Positions 23,387 through 34,868 of a stretch of 64,000 nt of DNA are shown here, piece after piece. The DNA is taken from NCBI GenBank assembly GCA_037501455.1, contig CM074855.1, positions 39,481,001-39,545,000 on the forward strand. Direction: 5' to 3'. Source of the DNA: Lantana camara. Taxonomy: Eukaryota > Streptophyta > Magnoliopsida > Lamiales > Verbenaceae. How positions within the stretch are numbered: the first letter of the stretch is position 1; every line of letters begins with the position of its first letter. The translations under genes were made by a program, and so were the position numbers. Under the pieces are notes generated by a model. It was given only the letters and a program-made list of their open reading frames with translations. It had not been told where the DNA came from and did no database searches.

Positions 23387-26300
23387 TGTAGCACCCCGAA
23401 GGGGCCACAACCCCGCACCGTCGTACCTCTCAAGTGGCTAGGAGATCTAGCACCCAAGAAGCACGCCGGCGAACGGACAAAACATTATAAGATCAGAGTA
23501 CTAGAAGAAAACATTACAGCAGAAATATGGGCAATTTAAAACTTTTGGAAACAATAACAAGGATACAACAGACTAAGCTGATTAAGGCCTAACAGAACAA
23601 TACGATAACGACAAGTGAGTGGAATTTAAGACGGTTCAAAAGAACCTAACCAAAAGAGTACAACAGAAGATTTCCTATGCTTCAAGGTACCAACCAACCA
23701 GCAAACGCAGAACCTGAAACCATGAGGTTAGAAAACGGGGCAGAGGTATTAGTCAAAGGGACTAAGTGAAGCATAACTTTGAAACAAGATAAATACTTAA
23801 AACTTTAGGCTTTTCAGAAAAGGTTTTACTTCAAAACGGTACTTTAATACTGAATTTCAAAACTTTACTTTAACACTTTATTTCAGAATGGAACTCCAAA
23901 ACATTACTTTGGAACAGGATTTCCAAGAAAGCACACACATGCGCACACATCAGAGTTTTCGGTTCATATATACTTTACAAAACGGGAATAAGGTATTGGG
24001 TATATTTTTCAAAGTATGAACCAGTCTTTAAAAAAGAATTTGCCCGCAAGCTAGGCATTCTCCAACCTTTACTCCCAAAAACATTTAACAGAATTGGTAT
24101 CGAGACCGGTTAGGATCCCGACACCCATAATCACATGCACCATCCTTCTTCCTCCAGTTGTCGCGCCCAGGGAGCTACCCCGCGGTGACGTAAACAGGAA
24201 TGGGAGGAATTACATCCACCTCTCCCGACCTTCGATGTGGAATAACCAACCTCCGATTAAACCATCATCAAGGTCTGTACGACGGCCAGTATCATAGTAG
24301 CCATTGGCGCACGCCTCCCGGTCTACTACTCAACCATACCGTCAGGGCCCAACAGAACAGTATATCCAAAGCTTGCATTGTCCAAAATTTCAGAAGTGCG
24401 TAAAGCACACAAAATCCAGAAACTAAACGTTGATCAGAACAGAACTCTAAAATATTACTCAATGCTCGTTAATCAAAACGGTACAACTTTAAACAAATGG
24501 AATATCCAAAAACATTATCTTTAAACAAAACAGAGTATCTTTAAAATAAATCAATGCCCTAAGAAGGAAAATGTTTATCTTTGAAAACAAGGATCTTTAA
24601 AACCTTTAGGGATGGTTTTCAAACATTTTGCATACATACATATTTTCATGGTTCCAGTTGCAAATAGATTTAAACCTCACCTACAGAAAATGGTATTATG
24701 CAATAATACCGGAGCCTCAGTATATCCAAACTTCACCTGTAAGTGGTGAATAACTATAAGTTTCTATTCTCAAACCATATAGTCATAGAAGCACGTTGAA
24801 ACCACCTCAAAACATTCAATAGCACATAATGATATCATATGATCAGGACAAAACTTTATTGAAGCATGTCATAACATGTAACGAGATCACATTGTAAAAT
24901 CTGATAATCATTAATACCATAATACATCATGAAAGCATGATCGGATTCAAGTAATGAATCACAAAATTGATAAAAAGAACATTACTCCAGAAGGATCACC
25001 CATATCAGAAAAAGAATTCAGGTAAGAGATTAATCTTACACGAAAGATTATAACGTAAAATCAAATATTAGACTTAAAATTCTGAAACAACTTCAATCGA
25101 GTTAGAGTTTGGTTTGAAAAGCTTAATTTGATCCCCGATTTTGAGAATTAGCGGAAAAGGCTTTCGCCGTTGAATCCATCTCGTCAAAATGAGTCCGTTG
25201 ATATAAAGTCAAAGTCAAAGTTATTATTCCGGTCAAAGTTACTATTCTGGTCAAAGGTACTGTTTCGGTCAAAGGTACTGTTCCGGTCAAAGGTACTGTT
25301 CACACGTACGGTATTTATACGGTAGGTATATAGTATTAATACGAAAATACGTTTGGTACTTATACGAAAATACTTTAAGTATTTATACTAAAATACATTT
25401 GGTATTTATGAAAATACATTAAGTATTTATACTAAAAATATATTTGGTATTTATACAAAAATACATACCGTATTATACGTAGGAAAACTAATATGTATAC
25501 GTATTTTATACATGTATACTATAACTTATATCAATTGGTTAGGGAAACATGTGACATATGATCATATATTATAATTCATAACATAATTATTCCTATAGTA
25601 TAAACATGTAACATGTTATAAATGTAACATAATTCCTATCATATAACATAATTAAATAACATGAAACATTTCATAAGTCATGCAACAATTTAAGTTACAT
25701 AAGTATGATCATATTATAAATTAAATGTAACATGTAACATGTAATACAATTTAAATCATGTATCCTATCAAATTACCTAAGTAGGAATAAATTATAATTA
25801 AATGTAACATATAACATGTCATAATAATTGTCACATAATTAAATTGTAGCCTAATTAAATCATGTAACATTTAATTATAAACTATAAATTATTAAACATA
25901 AATCATGTAATTCATGAATTTAAAACATAATTTTAAATACATAATTCATGCATAAAACAAATCATATAATAATCTAAAACAAAACATAATTTAAAATCTA
26001 AAACTAAATATAAATAAAACATAAATTAAAAACGAAACAAAAAAACAAAAAAATGAAAAAGGAAAAATTTACCTTGAATGGGGAATTCGAAAGCTACTGG
26101 CAAGGGAAACATATGCTGCCAAGGTCTCTATTTATAGTAATCATTAGGGGCTAATCATCAATTAATAATTGTTGAAAGGACTACACGGGGCACTTAGTGT
26201 AATTATAGGTAAATATTAAGATTTTCCCTAAATTAATTATAAAATGGTAGAAAAAGAATATTTAGGTCATTTCACCTTCAAACGAGTAGCTACGAGAATG

Positions 26301-27056
26301 GAAAAAGTGTTCAAAGTTCGGGAAATAAAATTTCCTTCGAAACGACTATTCATATGTCAAAATCGGATGTACGGTTTAAAAGTTCCAAATATTAAAGTGA
26401 ATAGTAATTTTATTCTTAATGGTATTTCGATCATAAACGAAGCTCGGCTATGATTTAAAAGTTCGGAAAGATTTCAAAAATCATAAAATAATTCGAGGAT
26501 CATTTTAAGCCCAATATTGGCTATCAAATATTGAACGGTTTGAAAGTTGTATTCGTAAGATGAATAGTAACCCAATTTAAATTCGTTTTCGTTTATACCT
26601 TGAGCTAGGAGTTGAATTAAGTATCGAAAAAGATATCAAAAATCATGAAATAAACCAAGGAACATTTTGAGTATAATATTGAGGGGTAAACGATGTACCG
26701 ATCAAAAGTTCATTTCGATGGTGAATAGTAACTTTAAAAGAAAATCCTAAATTGCTTCAAAAATTCATGAAAGGTTCTCGGGACTTGAAAAACAAGTTTG
26801 AATGATTAAAAATCATGTGTTTTGATCCTTTAAAATTTCATTGACAAAACGGAGCAGTAGTGGTTTGGGAAATGAATAGTACTTTAGGGTTTTGGTGCCG
26901 AATTTCCCTCGAAATAACATAATATCACAAAAGAGCACATATTTCACTTAAAGATGCAATGCATGAAGTGTTTTAAATATGGATCAAGGTCTATAAACGC
27001 TTTTACGATACCCTTGGCTTACCGATTACGACCAGGCCCCGATCCGGGCTATTACA
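23387..27056 (-). mobile_element. Element E 3' LTR (left copy)
   Basis: TGTAGCACCCC...CTATTACA. It contains the LTR hairpin variant TTAGTC-AAAGG-GACTAA (23749-23765), a GTCAAAGG tandem array (25208-25303), a degenerate repeat around TTTGGTATTTATA (25320-25475) and AT-rich DNA rich in ACATGTAACAT blocks (25500-26060). The open frames at 24094-24403 and 26244-26453 recur exactly in the other LTR and have no domain. Confidence 0.95.
25208..25303 (-). promoter_or_regulatory. Tandem W-box-like array in E LTR
   Basis: Seven GTCAA cores, five as GGTCAAAG in ~20-bp tandem units. On the transcribed (minus) strand they read CTTTGACC, the WRKY-factor core TTGAC[C/T]. The array is repeated at 33020-33115. 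The site family is known; a role here is inferred. Confidence 0.6.
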
Positions 27057-27094
27057 ATCTCCCCTCCTTAAGAAGAATCTGTCCTCAGATTCTT
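27057..27094 (-). promoter_or_regulatory. Polypurine tract and hairpin of E (minus)
   Basis: On the minus strand AAGAATCTG-AGGA-CAGATTCTT (27094-27073), then TAAGGAGGGGAGAT directly before TGTAATAGCCC. Same layout as in A and B. Confidence 0.85.
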
Positions 27095-27251
27095 TTCTCG
27101 ATCTGTGAATAACTCGGGTAGTGTTTCTATATCTTTTCTTCAGTTTCCCATGTGGCTTCCTCAGTACCATGTTCTTTCCATAACACCTTAACCAGCAAAA
27201 TCTTCCTATTTCTTAACTCTTGGAATTTCCTATCCCAGATCCTTGTTGATT

Positions 27252-27584
27252 TCAAACATAGGTTAGATTAGGTTCTAACAGGAGTTCCTCTACTAGTATC
27301 ACCTGTGTCTCAACAGCAAAGTACTTACGGAGTTGGGATACATGAAACACATTTTGGATTCCTGTTAAGCTTGCTGGTAAGTCCAGGCGATACGCTATTG
27401 GACCCACACGTTCCAGTATCTCAAAGGGTCCTATGTATCTAGTGTTCAATTTTCCACCTTTTCCAATTCTTGTGAACCCTTTCCTTGGCGATGCCTTTAA
27501 AAATGCTTTCTCACCAACATCAAACTCCCAATCCCTTCTCCTTTTGTCTGCGTAAATCTTCTGTTTATCTTGAGCAACCTTCAC
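27252..27584 (-). pseudogene. E integrase C-terminal region, chromodomain remnant
   Basis: About 110 residues of the integrase C-terminus: AQDKQKIYADKRRRD, VGEKAFLKASPRKG, GPFEILERVGPIAYRLDLP and NVFHVSQLRKY, all typical of plant chromoviruses. A stop follows LTYV. Downstream, 27252-27100 still holds out-of-frame pieces resembling RKFQELRNRK, VKVLWK and EEATWE, the Tekay-type chromodomain thought to guide insertion into chromatin. No start of its own, so it is a polyprotein fragment. Confidence 0.85.
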
Positions 27585-27802
27585 TCTTTACTGAATAATC
27601 TTAATCTTTTCAGTAGCTTTCTCTATCCACTCAATGACTTTTGGTCGTTTGGTTTTCTCAGGGGTCCATCTTGCTTCGTCCAAATCCCATTATAATGGAG
27701 ATCTACACTTCCTCCCATATAAAGCTTCATACGGAGCGCGGCTTGAATCAAAGCTTGACAACTGTTATTGTATACAAACTCCACAAGTGGCAGGCAGTCC
27801 TT

Positions 27803-28162
27803 TCAACTATCTAGGAAATTCAACGTGCATGCTCTTAGCAGATCTTTCAGGTACATAATCAATCTTTCTGACTGTCCACCTATGTGAGGATGTGCTGTTG
27901 TGCTGAAGTTTAACTTTGTTCCCATCAATTCTTGAATACTCTGCCAAAGTTGCGATGTAAACTTTGGATCTCTATCAGATACTATGCTAGCTGGTATCCC
28001 ATGCAATCTCATAATCTCCTGATGATATAACTTCGCTAAGGTGTTAACCTTATCCGTGGTTTTTACCGGCAGAAAATGCGCTGACTTAGTCAATCTATCG
28101 ACTATGACCCAAATGTTATCTTGTCCTCCTTTAACCCTAGGTAACCCGGTGACAAAATCCAT
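27803..28162 (-). pseudogene. E integrase catalytic core, damaged
   Basis: Reads [30 protein letters not shown] and [12 protein letters not shown]. The first two catalytic aspartates (in MDF and SDRD) are present. The segment usually carrying TDGQ-E reads HPHIGGQSERL, so the aspartate before GQ is glycine while the glutamate is kept. The frame ends at 27803 after NFLDS. Integrase would join element cDNA to host DNA; this copy cannot be translated as one protein with its neighbours. Confidence 0.88.
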
Positions 28163-28180
28163 GGTTATCTGCTACCATTT

Positions 28181-28432
28181 CTATGTGGGAATTGGCAACG
28201 GTTTTAATTTTCCTCTTGGCTTTTGATGTTCTGCTTTAACCTTTTGACAAGTTAAGCATTTCTTAACATATTCAGCGATGTCTCTTTTCATTCCATTCCA
28301 CCAGAAATGCTCCTTGAGATCTTTATACATCTTTGTCCCTCCAGGATGTACCGTATATCGTGTTTTATATGCCTCATCCAATATTTTCTTTCGAATTTCA
28401 GTTGGCACACAAACTCTACCTTTGTATATCAA
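28181..28432 (-). pseudogene. E integrase zinc-binding N-terminus
   Basis: Reads YTVHPGGTKMYKDLKEHFW, then [18 protein letters not shown]. In the HHCC motif the second His and both Cys are present, but the first His position reads Tyr (DEAYKTRY). A stop separates it from the catalytic core 20 bp later. Confidence 0.85.
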
Positions 28433-28501
28433 GATTCCGTCTTCATCCTTTTTGAATTTTGTTTCGTCATCTTTTTCCTTATAATTTAAACATTTCTTAA
28501 T

Positions 28502-29038
28502 TCAGTCGTCTGTAGCCTGTGTTTCTAGAATTTTCTCCTTTAATGGTGACAAGATGACTAGGTTAGCCAATCTGGCTCTTGATATCACTTGTACAGGTTC
28601 CCTTCTGCTCTTTGTAAAATCTCCTGTGATCAGTGCTAAACTAGCCCTTCGACTTAGTGCATCAGCTAACACATTAGCTTTTCCTGGATAGTACGAAATT
28701 ATACAATCATAGTCTTCCAGGAACTCCATCCACCTCCTTTGTCGCATATTCAACTCCTTTTGAGTGAATAAGTAATGCAAACTCTTATGATCTATAAAGA
28801 CTTCAAATGTAACCCCATAAAGATAATGCCTCCATTTGGCAAGGGCGAAGACAATCGCTGCTAGCTCCAAATTGTGTGTAGGGTAGTTAACTTCATGTGG
28901 TTTAAGCTTCCTTGAGGCATACGCTATCACTTTTCCATGTTGCATTGGAACACCACCCAATCCTTCTTTTGAGGCATCAGTATGGACAGTGTAACCTTCA
29001 TTTTCTTCTGGTAACGCTAGTACTGGTGCTGTCGTCAA
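28502..29038 (-). pseudogene. E RNase H domain
   Basis: [52 protein letters not shown] and [10 protein letters not shown] give the four acidic RNase H positions in order, the standard gypsy RNase H after RT. It is separated from RT by a frame change and a stop in the 29040-29130 linker, and runs into a stop at 28502 before the integrase. Confidence 0.88.
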
Positions 29039-29127
29039 CCTCTTCTTTAATTCCTGGAAACTCTGTTCGTACTTTTCTGTCTATTCGAACTTCCCTTCTT
29101 TTTTTGTTAATCTTGAAAGTGGTGCAG

Positions 29128-29364
29128 CTATCTTGGAAAATCTTGCACGAATCTTCTATAGTAGCCGGCGAGTCCCAAAAAGCTTCTCACTTCTGAAGGA
29201 TTCCTTGATTGTTTCCAGTTCATAATCGTTTCAATCTTCGAGGGATCAACTTCGACCCCTGAACCCGATATGATATGCCCCAAGAATGTGACCTTTTCCA
29301 ACCAAAACTCACATTTGCTGAATTTTGCGTATAGCTTGTGATCCAGCAAAGTGCCTAGCACCAA
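29128..29364 (-). pseudogene. E reverse transcriptase thumb/connection
   Basis: Continues the RT frame after an in-frame TAA at 29365-29367: [32 protein letters not shown] and [19 protein letters not shown]. It then ends by a one-base frame change. Confidence 0.88.
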
Positions 29365-30375
29365 TTAAAGATGCTCTGCATGTTCCTCTGGTGTCTTGGA
29401 AAAGACTAGAATATCGTCTACGAAGATTACGACAAACTTGTCGAGGAATGGTCGAAAAATCCGATGCATCATGTCCATGAATGCAGCTGGGGCGTTCGTC
29501 AATCCAAATGGCATCACCACAAACTCAAAATGTCCGTAGCGACTATTAAAAGCTATTTTAGGGATATCTTCCGCTTTCACTTTCAACTGATAGTATCCTT
29601 GTCTTAAATCTAACTTGGAGTATACTCGAGATCCATGGAGTATATCGAATAACTTCTCGATATGAGGAAGAGGATACTTGTTCTTGATGGTCATTCTGTA
29701 GAGCTCCCGATAGTCAATACAAAGTCGTAGGGATCCGTCCTTCTTTTTGACAAATAGTACAGGTGCTCCCCAAGGTGATGTACTCGGTCGAATATAACCT
29801 GCTTCTATCAACTCATCAAGTTGCTTTCTTAATTCTTGAAGTTCAACAGGTGCTATCCTATATGGTGTCTTGGAAAATGGTTCGGCTCCCGGAACTATCT
29901 CAATTACGAACTCCAATTCACGATCTGGTGGTAACGAATCCAGGTGTTCAGGAAACACCTCTAAGAACTCATTAACAATCTCAACTTCTTCCAATTTGAT
30001 TTGATCTTTTGGTCTGTTCAAGAAATAGGCAACGAACCCTGTAGCTCCCTTCTGAATCATCCTCTTCGCCTCTATTACAGAGACTATTGATGAATGCTTT
30101 TCCTTTCCATCTGGTGTCCAACTTTCATCTTTTCCTAAGATGACCTCCTTTTTAAAACAATCCAATTTAGCATGGTATTTAGAGAGCCAATCCATACCCA
30201 GTATGATTCTGTATCCCGTCATTAACAGTGTGATAAGATCCGTCGGATAAAATTGATTACCAACTCTTATAGGGTAGCGTTTATATACCAATTGCGTAAT
30301 AAAGCAAATCCCAAAAGAGATTTTACCACGATGTTTGCATGACCAAGTACTCAACAAGAACAAGTATGCACACAT
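29365..30375 (-). pseudogene. E protease C-terminal end and reverse transcriptase
   Basis: A 336-residue open frame. Residues 36-75 hold the protease tail ([17 protein letters not shown]), but the catalytic D-S/T-G segment is missing. RT follows from about residue 140: [49 protein letters not shown] (Asp256), [16 protein letters not shown] and FVDDILVFS (Asp320, Asp321). RT copies the element RNA. It is closed by a stop after EEHAEHL. The catalytic residues are intact, so the damage is in the frame rather than the active site. Confidence 0.92.
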
Positions 30376-31179
30376 AAAGTTTTGATGGAGTTAATGCATG
30401 GCGCCAGGGTTATAGAACCTTAACTGGCGTGTTAAGAGCGTGTACCGTTCTTCTGGTCATGTCAATGAAATTCGAGTTCCCACTTCATTCCAAGGAAGGC
30501 ACTTTTTGAAGTTAAGAACCTCAATTAAAATGTAATGCATGTGGGTCAAGAATGGTTCATAGAATGTCACAGAGGCGATATTCATGAAGCAAGTATATAT
30601 ATCACTGAACAATTATTAACAAATAACAAGTACGTATCAATGTAGGGAACAACAACCAATCAGTATTCAGTATAGCAATATTCAGGCAAAAAGTGTATTC
30701 CATTGATCATCAACTAACAATTAGCCAGTACAGGTCAAAACATTGAACAACAGTTTAACAATATTCAATATTCAAATAATCAGCATCCGATTATGCACAT
30801 AAAACACGTAATATATTGGCCTTGTCGATATCTTGAAGCGACTCTAAGACTGGAGACATGAATAGACTAGGAAGAGTAAGTAGAGAATTTTCAAAAGTAG
30901 GGAGAGTGAGTAGAAGAAGGAATTAGATATCAATCTCAAAACCGTAACCACTAATGAATCGAAATTTTTCAAAAAGTACTAAAAGACCCTATGAAACTTG
31001 AAATTTTGATGTTGATCAAAACTAGATTGTTAACTCAATTAAGGAAGGGTTTCAGTACTACAATTGTAACAAATCACATGCTGGTCGGCCGCCCCAAACA
31101 GTGATCGATCACAATTTAAGCACTAAAAACATGAGAATACTTATGAGACTCTATGAACCCCAGATTTCCGCAACCTGGG
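30376..31179 (-). other. Non-coding stretch replacing gag in E
   Basis: The ~800 bp between the PBS and the protease tail, where gag, zinc knuckle and the protease active site would be. No gag or CCHC motif in any frame; the sequence is rich in CAATATTCA-type words. Either gag was deleted and other DNA captured, or only the leader was left. Confidence 0.75.
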
Positions 31180-31191
31180 GCTCTGATACCA
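31180..31191 (-). promoter_or_regulatory. Primer-binding site of E (minus)
   Basis: GCTCTGATACCA on the plus strand is TGGTATCAGAGC on the minus strand, 7 bases from the LTR edge: initiator tRNA-Met type. Confidence 0.93.
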
Positions 31192-31198
31192 CCTTAGC

Positions 31199-34100
31199 TG
31201 TAGCACCCCGAAGGGGCCACAACCCCGCACCGTCGTACCTCTCAAGTGGCTAGGAGATCTAGCACCCAAGAAGCACGCCGGCGAACGGACAAAACATTAT
31301 AAGATCAGAGTACTAGAAGAAAACATTACAGCAGAAATATGGGCAATTTAAAACTTTTGGAAACAATAACAAGGATACAACAGACTAAGCTGATTAAGGC
31401 CTAACAGAACAATACGATAACGACAAGTGAGTGGAATTTAAGACGGTTCAAAAGAACCTAACCAAAAGAGTACAACAGAAGATTTCCTATGCTTCAAGGT
31501 ACCAACCAACCAGCAAACGCAGAACCTGAAACCATGAGGTTAGAAAACGGGGCAGAGGTATTAGTCAAAGGGACTAAGTGAAGCATAACTTTGAAACAAG
31601 ATAAATACTTAAAACTTTAGGCTTTTCAGAAAAGGTTTTACTTCAAAACGGTACTTTAATACTGAATTTCAAAACTTTACTTTAACACTTTATTTCAGAA
31701 TGGAACTCCAAAACATTACTTTGGAACAGGATTTCCAAGAAAGCACACACATGCGCACACATCAGAGTTTTCGGTTCATATATACTTTACAAAACGGGAA
31801 TAAGGTATTGGGTATATTTTTCAAAGTATGAACCAGTCTTTAAAAAAGAATTTGCCCGCAAGCTAGGCATTCTCCAACCTTTACTCCCAAAAACATTTAA
31901 CAGAATTGGTATCGAGACCGGTTAGGATCCCGACACCCATAATCACATGCACCATCCTTCTTCCTCCAGTTGTCGCGCCCAGGGAGCTACCCCGCGGTGA
32001 CGTAAACAGGAATGGGAGGAATTACATCCACCTCTCCCGACCTTCGATGTGGAATAACCAACCTCCGATTAAACCATCATCAAGGTCTGTACGACGGCCA
32101 GTATCATAGTAGCCATTGGCGCACGCCTCCCGGTCTACTACTCAACCATACCGTCAGGGCCCAACAGAACAGTATATCCAAAGCTTGCATTGTCCAAAAT
32201 TTCAGAAGTGCGTAAAGCACACAAAATCCAGAAACTAAACGTTGATCAGAACAGAACTCTAAAATATTACTCAATGCTCGTTAATCAAAACGGTACAACT
32301 TTAAACAAATGGAATATCCAAAAACATTATCTTTAAACAAAACAGAGTATCTTTAAAATAAATCAATGCCCTAAGAAGGAAAATGTTTATCTTTGAAAAC
32401 AAGGATCTTTAAAACCTTTAGGGATGGTTTTCAAACATTTTGCATACATACATATTTTCATGGTTCCAGTTGCAAATAGATTTAAACCTCACCTACAGAA
32501 AATGGTATTATGCAATAATACCGGAGCCTCAGTATATCCAAACTTCACCTGTAAGTGGTGAATAACTATAAGTTTCTATTCTCAAACCATATAGTCATAG
32601 AAGCACGTTGAAACCACCTCAAAACATTCAATAGCACATAATGATATCATATGATCAGGACAAAACTTTATTGAAGCATGTCATAACATGTAACGAGATC
32701 ACATTGTAAAATCTGATAATCATTAATACCATAATACATCATGAAAGCATGATCGGATTCAAGTAATGAATCACAAAATTGATAAAAAGAACATTACTCC
32801 AGAAGGATCACCCATATCAGAAAAAGAATTCAGGTAAGAGATTAATCTTACACGAAAGATTATAACGTAAAATCAAATATTAGACTTAAAATTCTGAAAC
32901 AACTTCAATCGAGTTAGAGTTTGGTTTGAAAAGCTTAATTTGATCCCCGATTTTGAGAATTAGCGGAAAAGGCTTTCGCCGTTGAATCCATCTCGTCAAA
33001 ATGAGTCCGTTGATATAAAGTCAAAGTCAAAGTTATTATTCCGGTCAAAGTTACTATTCTGGTCAAAGGTACTGTTTCGGTCAAAGGTACTGTTCCGGTC
33101 AAAGGTACTGTTCACACGTACGGTATTTATACGGTAGGTATATAGTATTAATACGAAAATACGTTTGGTACTTATACGAAAATACTTTAAGTATTTATAC
33201 TAAAATACATTTGGTATTTATGAAAATACATTAAGTATTTATACTAAAAATATATTTGGTATTTATACAAAAATACATACCGTATTATACGTAGGAAAAC
33301 TAATATGTATACGTATTTTATACATGTATACTATAACTTATATCAATTGGTTAGGGAAACATGTGACATATGATCATATATTATAATTCATAACATAATT
33401 ATTCCTATAGTATAAACATGTAACATGTTATAAATGTAACATAATTCCTATCATATAACATAATTAAATAACATGAAACATTTCATAAGTCATGCAACAA
33501 TTTAAGTTACATAAGTATGATCATATTATAAATTAAATGTAACATGTAACATGTAATACAATTTAAATCATGTATCCTATCAAATTACCTAAGTAGGAAT
33601 AAATTATAATTAAATGTAACATATAACATGTCATAATAATTGTCACATAATTAAATTGTAGCCTAATTAAATCATGTAACATTTAATTATAAACTATAAA
33701 TTATTAAACATAAATCATGTAATTCATGAATTTAAAACATAATTTTAAATACATAATTCATGCATAAAACAAATCATATAATAATCTAAAACAAAACATA
33801 ATTTAAAATCTAAAACTAAATATAAATAAAACATAAATTAAAAACGAAACAAAAAAACAAAAAAATGAAAAAGGAAAAATTTACCTTGAATGGGGAATTC
33901 GAAAGCTACTGGCAAGGGAAACATATGCTGCCAAGGTCTCTATTTATAGTAATCATTAGGGGCTAATCATCAATTAATAATTGTTGAAAGGACTACACGG
34001 GGCACTTAGTGTAATTATAGGTAAATATTAAGATTTTCCCTAAATTAATTATAAAATGGTAGAAAAAGAATATTTAGGTCATTTCACCTTCAAACGAGTA

Positions 34101-34868
34101 GCTACGAGAATGGAAAAAGTGTTCAAAGTTCGGGAAATAAAATTTCCTTCGAAACGACTATTCATATGTCAAAATCGGATGTACGGTTTAAAAGTTCCAA
34201 ATATTAAAGTGAATAGTAATTTTATTCTTAATGGTATTTCGATCATAAACGAAGCTCGGCTATGATTTAAAAGTTCGGAAAGATTTCAAAAATCATAAAA
34301 TAATTCGAGGATCATTTTAAGCCCAATATTGGCTATCAAATATTGAACGGTTTGAAAGTTGTATTCGTAAGATGAATAGTAACCCAATTTAAATTCGTTT
34401 TCGTTTATACCTTGAGCTAGGAGTTGAATTAAGTATCGAAAAAGATATCAAAAATCATGAAATAAACCAAGGAACATTTTGAGTATAATATTGAGGGGTA
34501 AACGATGTACCGATCAAAAGTTCATTTCGATGGTGAATAGTAACTTTAAAAGAAAATCCTAAATTGCTTCAAAAATTCATGAAAGGTTCTCGGGACTTGA
34601 AAAACAAGTTTGAATGATTAAAAATCATGTGTTTTGATCCTTTAAAATTTCATTGACAAAACGGAGCAGTAGTGGTTTGGGAAATGAATAGTACTTTAGG
34701 GTTTTGGTGCCGAATTTCCCTCGAAATAACATAATATCACAAAAGAGCACATATTTCACTTAAAGATGCAATGCATGAAGTGTTTTAAATATGGATCAAG
34801 GTCTATAAACGCTTTTACGATACCCTTGGCTTACCGATTACGACCAGGCCCCGATCCGGGCTATTACA
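31199..34868 (-). mobile_element. Element E 5' LTR (right copy)
   Basis: 3,670 bp. The compared blocks (31199-31340, 32833-32900, 34273-34330, 34740-34868) match the left LTR with no difference. It drives transcription toward lower coordinates. Confidence 0.95.

Larger units (their letters stand above)
23387..34868 (-). mobile_element. Element E: complete minus-strand chromovirus, gag-less
   Basis: An 11,482-bp element bounded by TGTAGCACCCC and GGGCTATTACA with TSD TTGCT. The empty site TTTTGCTGCTGCTGTG is preserved in the 5' LTR of B at about 17441. It has two LTRs of 3,670 bp (constant offset 7,812), a PBS and polypurine tract on the minus strand, and a broken pol of Tekay/Del-like type. 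Gag, zinc knuckle and the protease N-terminus are missing. The LTRs look identical in every stretch compared, implying a very recent insertion. Confidence 0.95.

Noticed and set aside
24094..24403. Open frames repeated exactly at 31906-32215
   Set aside because: The repetition only reflects the two LTRs of E; no domain or start context.
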